Assembly (NCBI RefSeq): GCF_001039355.2
Contig: NW_019775291.1
Span: 1,112,719 to 1,161,310, forward strand
Length of the DNA: 48,592 nucleotides
Reading direction: 5' to 3'
From: Lingula anatina
Lineage: Eukaryota > Brachiopoda > Lingulata > Lingulida > Lingulidae
In this document: one piece after another, positions 32,790 through 43,670 of the stretch
How the letters are laid out: every line of letters starts with the position of its first letter
Position numbering within the stretch: position 1 is the first letter of the stretch
The notes under the pieces: generated by a model
What the model was told of the DNA's origin: nothing
The model's database searches: none
Seen by the model: only the letters and a program-made list of their open reading frames with translations
Translations under genes and position numbers: made by a program

Positions 32790-33594
32790 ATGTGTAGAAG
32801 AAAAATGCCAAGGGACATACTCAAACTATCGGGGGCATTTCTACTGGGATTCCTCACCAGTTATTTAATTAACTCTACAGTCCCTTGCCCTGGTGGGGGA
32901 GATCTCGCTGACCTTGAATCCAAGCAAGAACCTGAGATAAAACTGTGTCAAAATGAACGAAACAGTGTGCAATTACGCGAGGCCTACACGCCTTCCACTC
33001 TTTTTGATGTAATACGATACGAATACTTCACTGATCGCCATATATATGGAGAGTTTGACAGTGACCCAAGAATCGGTTTTCTAGGTCACCACAAGGGGGA
33101 CTTGACCCACATTCTAGAGCAACTGTCATCATTGTATCATGGAGCTAAGGGATATGATTGGTTCCTGAAAAAGATAATCGATGGTTATCGACGCTTTGAT
33201 CCAAATCGAGGAGAAGAGTATGTCTTAAATGTTGAACTGAGGAATACGCATGATCAGTCCAAAAAGGACGTACAGAGATTTGAGGTGGTTAAACCATTCA
33301 GTACGGCTCACTTACTTAACATAAAACCATACCAGAGCTCTGAGACAGTTCACTTTATCCTTCCCATTTCAAAAGTGACAAATCGTCTGAGAACTTTTCT
33401 GAAATCTTTCGAGGAAACTTTTTTAAAGCCCAAAGAGGAGGTTCATCTGCTTCTTGTTGTCATGGAGTTCAACTTTCAGGCAAAGGAGGGGGACGGAGTG
33501 ATTGTACGCAACCTGGTGAAGGATTTGAGAATCCGGTATCCTCAACACAAAGTCACCATGTTGCAGACCAAGCGGCCATTTTCTCGTGCCTTAG
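32790..33594 (+). CDS. Exon 1: anchor, stem and first part of the transferase domain
   Basis: 805 nt with donor TTAG|GTAATA, phase 1. Reading on past the donor meets a stop within four codons. Contains the sequon NST at residue 28 and the strand-like VHFILPIS at 187-194. Confidence 0.9.
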
Positions 33595-35743
33595 GTAATA
33601 AGTCATAATAATAATAACAGTACAAAAGTTGGTTTAAAAAAGTGAATAATTTTTGAGAGCCTTAGCCCTTTTTACATCGGGTAGTATACATAACTGAACT
33701 GGTTCACTTTGAGATGCTAGCCAATGAGTTGGTAATTATCCAAGTGAGTTATCAAAATGAAATTAAAAACCCTAACGAAAAAGCCCTATAGGATCCTATA
33801 GGAAATTGGGCCAATTTCTTATAGAATCCTAAAGGATCCAATAGGACTTTTTCATAAGGGAAGGGACACTAGTATTTATGTTCGATTATTTTTTATGATT
33901 TTCAGACAAGTTTTAAAATTTTGATTATTTTCTGATGTACACATAGAGACATTTTCAGTTATTTTCCTTTCTTGGATAGGTATCGACCTTGGAACAAAGC
34001 AACTCCCAGAAGAGGCTCTCATGTTCTTCTGCGATGTTGATGTGACACTGAAGCGGGACTTCCTTGACCGTTGCCGTAGCACTGCCGTACATGGCCGCCA
34101 AGTTTACTACCCGATCGTGTTCTCCCAGTATGATCCAGAGCTTGCCAAAGGATATTCTCCCGTCACCAAGGTCAAGGATTTGCTGGATATCAATAAATAT
34201 ACAGGTTTGTGTATATGTTTGTGTCTGGATATGAATGTGAATTTATTTGTGTGTGTGTGTGTGTGTGTGTGCTTTGAAGTGTACTTCATACTATAGGCAA
34301 TTGTGGACCAATTTGACAATGGCTGTTATAAAATTGTTATCAACCTAAAACAGGTTCTATTTAAAAAAGGGTTCGTTGTGCTTAAGACATCATTTGAATA
34401 AATATTTTTAAATGCATGAAATTATTACCTGCATAATTGGTGATTGCTAATAGTAAATACCAATTTCTCTTGGATGTGATATGATTTGGGAGTGTTTAAA
34501 ATAAGCTAACATATAAATTTGTGAATGGATTTAGAAATTTGTCTAGTTGACAACATTGCTTCACCCTCTCAGAGACTTGGGCTGGTCTACTGAGAAAACA
34601 TACTGTTCTGGATGACTAACATACATAATTTTATTTATTTAGGAATGTTGCTAACTTCACATTTGATTGACAGAAGTAGAGTAGGAGGAGTGGACCTGTC
34701 AGTCAAAACTTCACATTTGATTGACAGATATAGAATAGGAGGAGTGGCCCTATCAGTCAAAATTTCACGTGATTGACAGAAGTAGAGTAAGAGGGGTGGA
34801 CTTGTCAGTCAAAACTTCACTGTATATTTCAGGGCACTGGATAACTTATGGTTTTGGAATGGTGTGTCTCCATCAAGCTGACTACCGCAGAGTGGGCGGG
34901 TTTGACCTGTCAATCACTGGTTGGGGCGGGGAAGATGTTGATTTGTATTTGAAACATGTAAAAAGTGATCTGAAGGTAGGTGCTTGTGAATTATGTTAAA
35001 GAAAAAAGTGTTTTGTCTGTTTTAATTAGTTCATTTAAGTGTTAGTTATAGGTACAAGCCACAAACCTTTTTGTGAAAAACAGGAGGTATTTTCTGAGGT
35101 GTAGCTGGTACAATAATCTCCTTTATTTTAAATGAAGCTCTGTGATACTGAAGTTCTGTATCTGATTTGAAACATGATTCTTGCAGAAAACAATAGGCTC
35201 TTTTCACTTTCCAAAACATTCATGCAATTCATGACAGAATGGAGCAAGGCCTGAAATGATATTCTGCTCAGATCAAGGTTTCAAATGTTGATGTTGAATC
35301 TGAGAATGTGAAACTTGAGTGATTTAATAAAATGAACTTGTGATAATGTAAGAAACCCACCTAAACAATTTCAATTTGATGTGTGATCATGCATTTTGAA
35401 TAGTCTCAATCTCTAGGTTTTGATTTGATGTTGAACTTGTAACCTTTCTTTGGCTGTAGGTTTCCATGAATATATATAATACTTGACTCCATACAGATGA
35501 TTATAAATAAATTTAGAATAAAAAGTTATTCTGATTGTGAATTTTGAAAATTTGTTTTCACAGGTCTTCCGTGCTATGGATCCATCCCTAATCCACGTTT
35601 ATCACAGCAGGTCATGTGACCCAAATCTGACCAAGGAGCAACTGAGGATGTGTATTGATTCCATGGCCGAAGGATATGGCTCCAAGACGCAACTTGCCAA
35701 AATGGTTCTTCGGAACAAAATGATGCCTCAGAATGACGAATAA
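32790..35743 (+). CDS. Chondroitin synthase/CHPF-type glycosyltransferase, short form (450 aa)
   Basis: Golgi type II membrane enzyme of the chondroitin N-acetylgalactosaminyltransferase (CHGN) family, expected to transfer GalNAc or a related sugar from a UDP-sugar to a glycosaminoglycan chain. Exons 32790-33594, 33980-34204, 34833-34975 and 35564-35743 join in phases 1, 1, 0 and total 1353 nt. A short basic N-terminus precedes a membrane anchor at about residues 11-28. GYRRFDPNRGEEYVL at 132-146 resembles the middle of CHSY/CHPF proteins. The catalytic part has the DVD metal motif at 287-289, QVYYPIVFSQYDP, GWGGEDVDLY near 373-382 and an IHVYH segment. CHSY and CHPF are near 800 residues with an extra N-terminal transferase domain, and CSGALNACT near 530. 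This protein has only the C-terminal module but reads closer to CHSY/CHPF. The ATG is the first after an in-frame TAA near 32735; a second ATG lies six codons on. Confidence 0.88.
33776..33860. repeat. Imperfect palindrome in intron 1 of the transferase gene
   Basis: AAAAAGCCCTATAGGATCCT leads to a centre near 33812 and then the approximate complement ending AATAGGACTTTTTC. The left arm itself contains CCTATAGGATCCTATAGG. A tiny foldback element or a hairpin in the pre-mRNA. Confidence 0.75.
33980..34204 (+). CDS. Exon 2: DxD-containing core
   Basis: Acceptor TTCTTGGATAG, donor ACAG|GTTTGT, phase 1 in and out. Encodes FFCDVDV, the UDP-sugar/metal site, and the FSQYDP motif. Confidence 0.9.
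34248..34271. repeat. GT microsatellite
   Basis: Twelve GT units in intron 2 of the transferase gene. Confidence 0.95.
34653..34822 (+). repeat. 54-bp minisatellite directly before exon 3
   Basis: Three units plus a partial fourth, starting at 34653, 34707, 34761 and 34813. Each has AACTTCAC, GATTGACAGA.GTAGA and GTCAGTCAAAA. The partial fourth unit ends 10 bp before the exon 3 acceptor. Confidence 0.9.
34833..34975 (+). CDS. Exon 3: acceptor-site motif GWGGEDVDLY
   Basis: Acceptor TATATTTCAG, donor AAG|GTAGGT, phase 1 in and 0 out. Encodes GFGMVCLHQADYRRVGGFD and GWGGED, the conserved WGxED block of this transferase fold. Confidence 0.9.
35564..35743 (+). CDS. Exon 4: C-terminus and stop
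   Basis: Acceptor TTTTCACAG, phase 0. Encodes IHVYHSRSCDPNLTKEQL, resembling the CHSY/CHPF end, and stops at TAA 35741-35743. No AATAAA is close; the nearest lie in the AAAT repeat near 36430 and at about 36901, so the 3' UTR may be 0.7-1.2 kb. Confidence 0.9.
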   Translation, partial: VFRAMDPSLIHVYHSRSCDPNLTKEQLRMCIDSMAEGYGSKTQLAKMVLRNKMMPQNDE

Positions 35744-38372
35744 GTGGGTTTTGGGTTTGACATATTAAGCAGCTCTTATTTCAGTCCCAATAACTGAGAT
35801 AACATTTGTATGCTAGAGGAAGATGTAAGTCTTCAATTTAAATGTGCTAAATGTCTAATTATTTTCTACACAAAATATTCATTATATATAGTTATTATTA
35901 AGTTCCTGTTAGCAGAGGATGTATGTGTACTTTTTTTAGTCATAGTTAAAACTGGAAGTTCGGAGTCCAGCAAAGAATTTTACCAGCTGCGTTATGCATT
36001 TAAGATGACAATGATGATTTCTTTAAACAAGAACTAAATCTCAGAGGTATTACTACAGTCCAATATTTCAGAGTCTAGCAAGGCACCATCAGAGAATGCA
36101 GCTATAGGGGTTGTAATAGTTACTGTAACAACCCTTCTTTTTAGCACTTGTTTTATGAATCTATAATTAATGCAGTTTCAGAGTTTGGAGGCAGTTTATT
36201 CTAATGCTCAAAGTGCCAATGAATTACTCTTTGCTTAAGTTACCAGTGTTTTCCATCGTTGTCTTCCAGCTTTTTTCTAATAGGATAATATACAACAGGG
36301 GAGATTTTAGGCCAGTACATCCATACTTCTTGTAGATAACATTAGTTGAAAATGGGGAGGGAGGAGTGGGAAGGTGTGGCACATACTCTCCAACCCTCTT
36401 TTATCCTCTGCTCTCCCCTGCCCTCCCAAAATAAATAAATAAATAAATAGTAGAAAAAAATAAAAACAGTGTAGCAAGCAAAATGAGACTTAAATTCATC
36501 CCTGTGCATTACGTGTTATAGTAAAATTGTCTTTATGAAATATTCATATTTTCAAGGCTTCACGAAACCCGGGTTTGGCCAAAGAACACGTAAAAGCTAC
36601 AGCTGTAGATATAGTGGTCAGTCTGTAGACTATTTGTCAGCATGTAGTTTATATTTAAGCAATATCTTTTGTTAAAGCATCGCAGTATGTATTTACTTTG
36701 TAACAAAGATTCAATAAGTGAACAGTCCAGTCCTAAGTTAGGGCAATATATAACTTATACCCGGGTCTTAGGCAATGTTCATATTAATCTCAGCTAATAC
36801 TAGTTTATGGGTAAAATTTAAAATGCTTCCCACAAGTTTTGTTTTAGATGAGCTTTATAAATCTAGTCACTAGGTGCCAAATAATGGAGTCTACACCTTT
36901 AATAAATAATATTATCAGACGATCAGGGTATTAAAAATTTGTTTTTTTTTCTTTTTTTTACTTTACACATTTACTCAATGCGACTAGGATCCAACAAATC
37001 CTAGATTGTGATAAGAAACGAGGCTAAAAATATTGCATTATTTTATATCTTGTGCAGTAGACAATTATTATTATTACAATCAACAGAGTCACATAGATGT
37101 TGCCTAAAAATTAAAATACATACATCTACTTTTGTGATATTATTTTCTGTCAAAATTGTCAGAAATGTGATTCCTTGTAATTTATTTGTGAAGTCATTTT
37201 GCACAAAATATACAAAAGTGCCCTCCAGCGTTTAGATTAAGTGTATTTGTTTGTGTGTTTGTTTGTTTACTCACACACTATTTCTAAATATATTCATTGT
37301 CAAGGGCTTGTTTAGAAAGTACTGTGTGATAAACTGCAAACTGTGGAATAAGTATTTGCAGTTGTTCAGCAATCAGAGTTCTACACAAAAAGAAGGCAAT
37401 CAGATGTTTATCTTTGCTTTAATAATTATTTATACATATTTGTGATACGCAAAAGCTGTAGGCCAAAGATTTATATCAGAATATCATGGCATACTAATAA
37501 GAAAATTAAATAGTGCTCACATTTTTTTCAGTGTCAGCTGCTTCATACTATAAAAGAAATTGTCAAAATGCTTGTTTAAGTAACAAAGTTAAGAGGAGTG
37601 ATTGAAAAAAAATTGAGCCCGACCAAGAAAGAATTTGGAGTGGTTTTCCATCTTTTTTCTCCTGAAAAAAAGCAACATTTCTCTCCACTCCACCCCACTA
37701 ATTATTTCAGTGACTTGCTATATCGGCAACCATGCACACAGTGAGTCCAAACTTCACACGAGCAAGAAAATTTTGTATTTTTCAAAGACAAAAGATGGTA
37801 GACTACTCCTTTAACTTTTAGGGATCAGTTATAAACTTTTCAAACACCCCTTGAACATGACATCTCATATCCTACCTCTGAGTCCGTAAAACTAGACTTT
37901 TTTTCTTTTATGTTTGCCACTGTTGGGCCAGGTTTAGCGACTGTAAATCCTCATAAGTTGCCCACTTTTTTCAGGAATTGACCTTAATAATTTGAAATTT
38001 CAAGTCTCTGCTGAGACTTGGTTTTCACTCAGGTAGTTTTTTGCAGCAGGTGCCTAGGTTTTAATTTAGAAAAGGGAAGAATAGAAGGATTGTAAGTGCC
38101 AAAATGATCCACAAGCATCGTAATATCAGCTGAAAAACAAACAAGTAATTGCTTAGTACAGTTGATGTTTAGTCCTGCAGCAAGATGAATTTTCAAAACT
38201 CTTGCACTTAGTATGTGTAATGGCTATTTGGTGAAGAAATAAAAAGTGCAGTGTAAAAAAAAAGTGTTATCAATTTTTTTTAGTTTATAAAGTCACAGGC
38301 ACAGAATTTAAATTATTCCTTTCTTAACCAGTATTTTTCATTCTGAAATTTGATCAGAATTTTGTAACCCTT

Positions 38373-38403
<31 letters not shown>

Positions 38404-39237
38404 GTCCCATAGTCTGATGACTGTAGGGGCACAACAGATGATCTGGCAACCAATGCTCTCCATCCATCTTGATCATCGTAATCCTTTAGGCTTTAGCTAT
38501 TGCAGTGTAGTGAATAGTGTGCACCGTTAAAAAATCGCCACCTAAGTTCACCAAAAAATTATCCTTCGCAGTTCACAATTTCTTGCCTATGATCCCATCA
38601 AAACACTACTTTAAATAACATTAATACAGAGGTCACCATGGTAATTTATTTAAACAGCATTAAGTTTACTTAATGGGTAATTTATTAGATGCTCATTGTA
38701 AGCCGGATCATCTTATCAAGTCAAATGCCTAAATAAAAGTTTCAGAAAATAATGAAATACTGACACAACATCAAGAAAAATATAATAATTAGGCACTCAG
38801 TACACAGATAGCACATCTTACTTGTATGAATAAAAATCAAATACACAAAATCATACTTTAAATTTGCCCTTACAAATTGTCAGTACAAAAAATAGAGTAC
38901 TTGAATTTGATGCACCATCACTTGAATTTTCAGGATATTATAGAAAGGCCCAATTTTATTTCTGTTGTATTAAAGCTGCATAAAAGGCTTCAAAATTTGG
39001 TAGAATAGTGCATGAATTGTGCATACTTCATTTGATATGTGAAATAAAAAATATGATTGAGATATTTTTAGCCCAACATTTCAGCTTTAAAGCTAGTCAA
39101 AAAGCACACCTGAGGTTAGGGGTTGGAGAGTGGGGGTGGCCAGAGTTCTTTCTTTATTTCATCCTTCATGTTGAGAAAACTACCTTCCCGTACTTAAAAC
39201 TACTACAGATGACCAAACACACCCCCTGCGAAACTTT
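35744..39237. other. 3' flank and intergenic, no further gene seen
   Basis: AT-rich. Early part probably the 3' UTR of the transferase gene. Contains (AAAT)n at 36430-36450 and (CTAT)n at 38373-38403. Open frames are short and lysine/isoleucine-rich. Confidence 0.5.
38373..38403. repeat. (CTAT)n microsatellite
   Basis: Seven to eight tetranucleotide units. Confidence 0.95.
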
Positions 39238-39455
39238 GACCCCATTCCCATAGATTTTAGATCGATCTATCCCTGTGTAGATTACTGTCAGCTAAGCCGG
39301 CTTATTAAGCGTCTGTCGCGCCTACTGAAAGCTGTAAGGGGGTAATTAACTATGGTGCGCACTCGGCTTACTGCAATTTAGCGTGAACCCCCAGGGAGTT
39401 AGGTCGATCTAAATCTTAATCTCTGGATCGATCTAAATCTCTGGGAATGCACCCT
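39238..39455. mobile_element. Inverted-repeat element family A, full copy
   Basis: Begins CCCCATTCCCATAGATTTTA and ends ATCTCTGGGAATGCACCC. Shares TCGATCTATCCC, GTCGCGCCTACTGAAAGCTG, GGGGGTAATTAACTAT and CTGCAATTTAGCGTGAACCC with the copies at 11.8 and 16.2 kb. The right arm has a duplicated GGATCGATCTAAATCT box. Confidence 0.85.
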
Positions 39456-39458
39456 TTG

Positions 39459-39678
39459 TCTCATTTAACGTTCACTTACGGTTCTCAATCTATTCTAGAA
39501 CATTTGGTGTATTTTTACAGTTCTAATGTTGTTCTGTAATGAATGTAACAGTTGGAGAACTGTTTTTAAGAAGTCCATCAGAATGTCCTAGAACAGATTA
39601 AGAAAATTTCTCATTAAGAGAGAAAAACATTATGTTCTAGGACACACTGAGAACCATAAGTGAGCGTTAAGAGAGACT
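39459..39678. mobile_element. Second MITE-like element (family B) with terminal inverted repeats of about 45 bp
   Basis: Left end GTCTCATTTAACGTTCACTT then GGTTCTCA and TCTAGAACA. The right end is the imperfect complement (CTCACTTATGGTTCTCAG and CCTAGAACA). Non-coding, about 220 bp. It abuts the preceding family A copy within about 5 bp. Confidence 0.85.
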
Positions 39679-41004
39679 AATTTTCGCAGGGGACCTAACT
39701 ACCGGTCACTGTTATTATCCAAAATAACAACCTTTCATTTGTGGCCAAAATTGAAAAAAATGCCATACGTGGCCCTTGCCAAAAATACTCAAAATCACCC
39801 AAATTGACATGTAACAACCTTCCACAGCAACTCCTAAATCAAAATGTGCCATTCACTGTACCAGTTGTAATTTGCATAACAATAAGTCACGCACCGCAGT
39901 GAGAGCTATGCTCCTGGCTGGTCACTTGACAGCTAGACCCTGTAACAAGATGACCTGCATGGATAGAAGTGGTGAAATCACTGTGTCGAACATTTTGTTC
40001 AGCGTTGAAGCTCGTTGTGTACATGTTTGGTGGAGCCACGGTTGAGGTAAATATGTTTTGTGAGTAAAATATGGTCTAGTAGAGTTTACAAGTGGAAAGA
40101 AGTTAAATGATTTGACAATGTGGTACACGTACAGTGCATATGTAAATGCACAGCTTGCCTAAGTTTTCGCCCTTACATGTTACAATGTAGCTAGGTAACC
40201 ATGCTGTAGCTGCACTGAGTCAAGAAACTCTCACGCTGATTGCTTTGGTTTATTTAATTTATTCCCCAAATCAACCGTAGAACTGAAAGAAAAGAAATCA
40301 AAATAAGTAACAGTAACAAAAGTGTAACGTGAAATGTAGAAATACTGAAAACAAATTAAAAATACAAGAAAATAACCTAAAAACTTATACTGAAAATTAC
40401 ACGAAGTACGTACATGTAGGAAAGTGTAAGAAAAAGGATAGGCAGAAACGTTGCAAAGACCCCAAACCGGAGAAGTTTACGTTAGCGTTGATATTTACTA
40501 TAGTTTACCTCTTCCCCTTGCTAAGTGAGCTAATATCATTATAAAAGATAGACAGAAACGTTGCAAACATCCAAAGCCGAAGTTTACGTTAGTGTTGTCC
40601 TCCGACCAAGTGAACCCAAGTGAGCTAATATTTTTTAGACATTTCCCTGTCCCGTTCTGTGTTTGAAAGTAAAGTGAAAAAGAAAAAAAGAGACGGGAAG
40701 TCTTGTAAATAAATATACGGTGGAATGAGAACTGTTTTGTGTAGTTTGTGGCATAGGCATGTGACGGTGCGGTTAGGTATGTGCGGTGGCCTGTAACGTT
40801 ATAATTAGTAGAGCGAGAGAAAGCAAAGGAGGGCAAAAGAGAAAGAATGGGAAATGTACTTATAACTAAATAAAGAACATACTTAAAAGAAAATAATAAT
40901 AATAAAATAAATAATTAACCCTCATAAATGAAAACAAAAAGTGTCGTTTAAAATTGATTTATATATCCTTTCAATTATCTTATTAGTCTATGAGCCAATG
41001 TAGA
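39679..41004. other. Intergenic with a tandem duplication of about 110 bp
   Basis: The segment from 40438 (GATAGGCAGAAACGTTGCAA) recurs from 40548 with about 80 percent identity, through AAGTTTACGTTAG and AAGTGAGCTAATAT. The 71-codon frame at 40329-40544 lies over the first unit and has no recognisable domain. Confidence 0.6.
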
Positions 41005-43110
41005 CCCCCCTGCCCCCCCCCCCTTTAGTGATTTTCATTCACAATGAATATTCTGATAGCTTAGGTCTTGAGCTTTTATTTTCTTCTTGTTTGCCATTAA
41101 ACTGATGGTGGGCGTGTGTGCTTCAGCCATTACCATGGTAACGCCTTAGATTAAATATTGAAATTTCTGAGATCAAAAAAGTATTAAATAATTCAAATGT
41201 ATTAAGTAAATGGAATTCAAAATTATTTCAGATGTATAGGTTAAGAGCTGCACTAAACATTACCATCCTCAAAATTTCTAAGATGGCTGTAAATTCAAGA
41301 TGGCGACCTATTTTTGCTAATTTTTGAGTAATTTTAATTATTTTTAATATTTGAGTTTTAATTCAATCATTAAGGGAAAAGAATGTGGGATATGTTTTGA
41401 TGAACCGGAATAACATACAGTCTCTTCTTGTGACCTACAGTATTTGTTTTAGACACAACCTTCAATTTTGTTGTAAAATTCTTAAATCCAAAATGACAGC
41501 CAAAATACAATTCTGTTAAATTCTGCCGTCCCAACTAGAAAGATCCCAGATTTATCATCAAAGTTACATTCTTCATTACTTGTAATGAACTGAATTCAAA
41601 CGTAGGACTTGTCAAAACAACTTGCATTAATTCTGATTACATTAGGACTTTCAAAACTCGAAATGGCCGCCAATATGATTATACACACTGGGTAAAATTC
41701 ATATTATATATTCCTCCAATAGAATATTAATTTAAATTATCTCCGACCAACTTTGTCCCATTAGTGACTTTTGTTTACTATGATTTTCTGGTAGTTTAAA
41801 CCCTTAGCTTTTATTTTCTGCTTGTTTGCCATTAAACTGGTGGTGGGTGTGAGTATCAGAGCTGTTGCCATAGTAATGTCTGGGGTTGAAAATTGATATT
41901 TTTGAGTCGAAAAATAAAAATTAAATATTTCAAATGCATTTAAAATCGTGGAATTCAAAATTATACCAATTGTATAAATTAAGAAGTGTGCTGTACTTCA
42001 CAATCATCAAAATGTTCCAAGATGACAGCAAATCCAAGATGGCTGCCAATTTTTGCTCATTTTGAATAATTTTGGGAATTTTTTTATATTTGAGTTTTTA
42101 TTAAATTATTCAGAAATTGCAGTGCTTCTGCTTTCTGCCTAATGTGCTTGTTAAAGATGTTACCTTTTAATTTTGACGTAAAATCCTGAAATCCAAGATG
42201 TCTGCAACAAAACATACTAGTATCTTTTACATACGGCTGTCCCAACTGGAAATATGCCACATTAATCATCCCAAATTACATTTTTTATTACTTTTAGGTG
42301 TACTGAATATGGACCAAGACCCTTTTCAATAATTTATGTTAATTCAGATTGCATTATTACTTTCAAAATTCAAAATGGCCGCCAATTTGTTTACACCTTA
42401 AGTGATATAATACATAATACATTCCAATACAAAATATAAAATCTAATAAACTCAAGCTAGCTCAGCCCTATTAGTAATTTTTATTTACTATGATTTTCTG
42501 ATAGCTTAGGCCCTAAGTTCAAATATTCTTCTTGTTTGTCATGTAATAGGTGATGGGTGTGACAGATTCAGCAGTTGCCATAGTAACACGGGGTTTTAGG
42601 ATTATAATTTCTTAATTTTAAATTGCCATGTATTTCAAATATATGAAATCGATGTATTGTCAACTTTAAAAAAAAATTAGATTTGGACCTCAGTTATTAA
42701 TATAATTATTTGAGAAAATAATCATAGTTGAATTGCTAAAATGGCAGCCAATCATAGATGGCAACAGATTTATGTTAATTTTACCTCTTATCATTGAAAG
42801 TAGCTTTTTGTAAACTTTGAAAGCAGCATTGGAATTGAAGAGTGTTAGGATTCTGGATATGCTGATATGATGTGAATTGCATAATTACTGTTTTCAGTGA
42901 TTGTTACTCCTATACCCTCTTTTTTAAGTGTAAAAACCTGGAACCCAAGGTGGAAATCACAAAACATAGTTTATACATATTGCTATACCACAAGATAATT
43001 TAAATATTTGTAGACCATATTGAGTTATTACAAATGTTCACGATCTTGGCTTCATATTATTCAAATTTCAATACATCAAAATGTAATAACAATAACAAAA
43101 GAATAAATAC
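41005..43110 (+). repeat. Direct tandem units of about 720 bp (family D), three copies
   Basis: CTTGTTTGCCATTAAACTG at 41087 and 41822, with a diverged third at 42532, is each time followed by GGTGGGTGTG-like sequence, a TTGCCATAGTAA box, CAAGATGGC.GC and, at the unit end, AAAATGGCCGCCAAT. The spacing is about 735 and 711 bp. The third unit decays toward 43.1 kb. Confidence 0.82.
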
Positions 43111-43129
43111 AGATTGAAAGAAGGCAATT

Positions 43130-43670
43130 TTGGAGAAAAATCTACAATATTTGAAGTTGGGACAGTAATATGTACCAAAGTAAATCACCCGGGATTTGCT
43201 GAGGACATTTTGGATTTCAAGTTTTTTTGTTCTTAAAATGATAACTATAGGAGTAAAAACACTATAAGCAATAAGTAAATACTAAATACCATATGGATAT
43301 CAAAATACTTAACATTTCTCGATCCCATTAAATTTATAAAACTTTCAACATTAGTAACTTTAACAGTAGAAACAGGTTAAGAAATCAACTCAAATTGGCC
43401 GCCATTTTGATATTGCTGTCATCTTCATATTTTTAATAAGTTTACATTATTGTTAAAGTTAATATATTTGAAATGTATGAGATTTTTCTTAGTCTCAGAA
43501 ATGTCAATTTCGAACCCCTGTGTTAGTATGGTAATGGCTGGGTCAGTCACCCCACCACCAGTTTAATAGAAAACAAGCAGAAAATGAGATCTTAGGATGT
43601 AAGCTATATATAATAGTAAATAAAAGTCGCTAAGAGGGGTGGGGTTCAGCTTAATAGAATAAATCTAAGT
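43130..43670 (-). repeat. Family D unit in inverted orientation, part 1
   Basis: Reverse-complement matches to the direct units: TTGGCCGCCATTTTGA near 43394, TAGTATGGTAATGGCTG near 43524, and CCACCAGTTTAATAGAAAAC followed by AAGCAGAAAATGAG near 43556. Confidence 0.8.

Noticed and set aside
34653-34822. CRISPR-like array
   Set aside because: The 54-bp units repeat in full without unique spacers, inside an intron of an animal gene; it is a minisatellite.
40329-40544. 71-codon Lys-rich frame with a hydrophobic end
   Set aside because: Half of it lies in a tandem duplication of about 110 bp whose second copy does not keep the frame.
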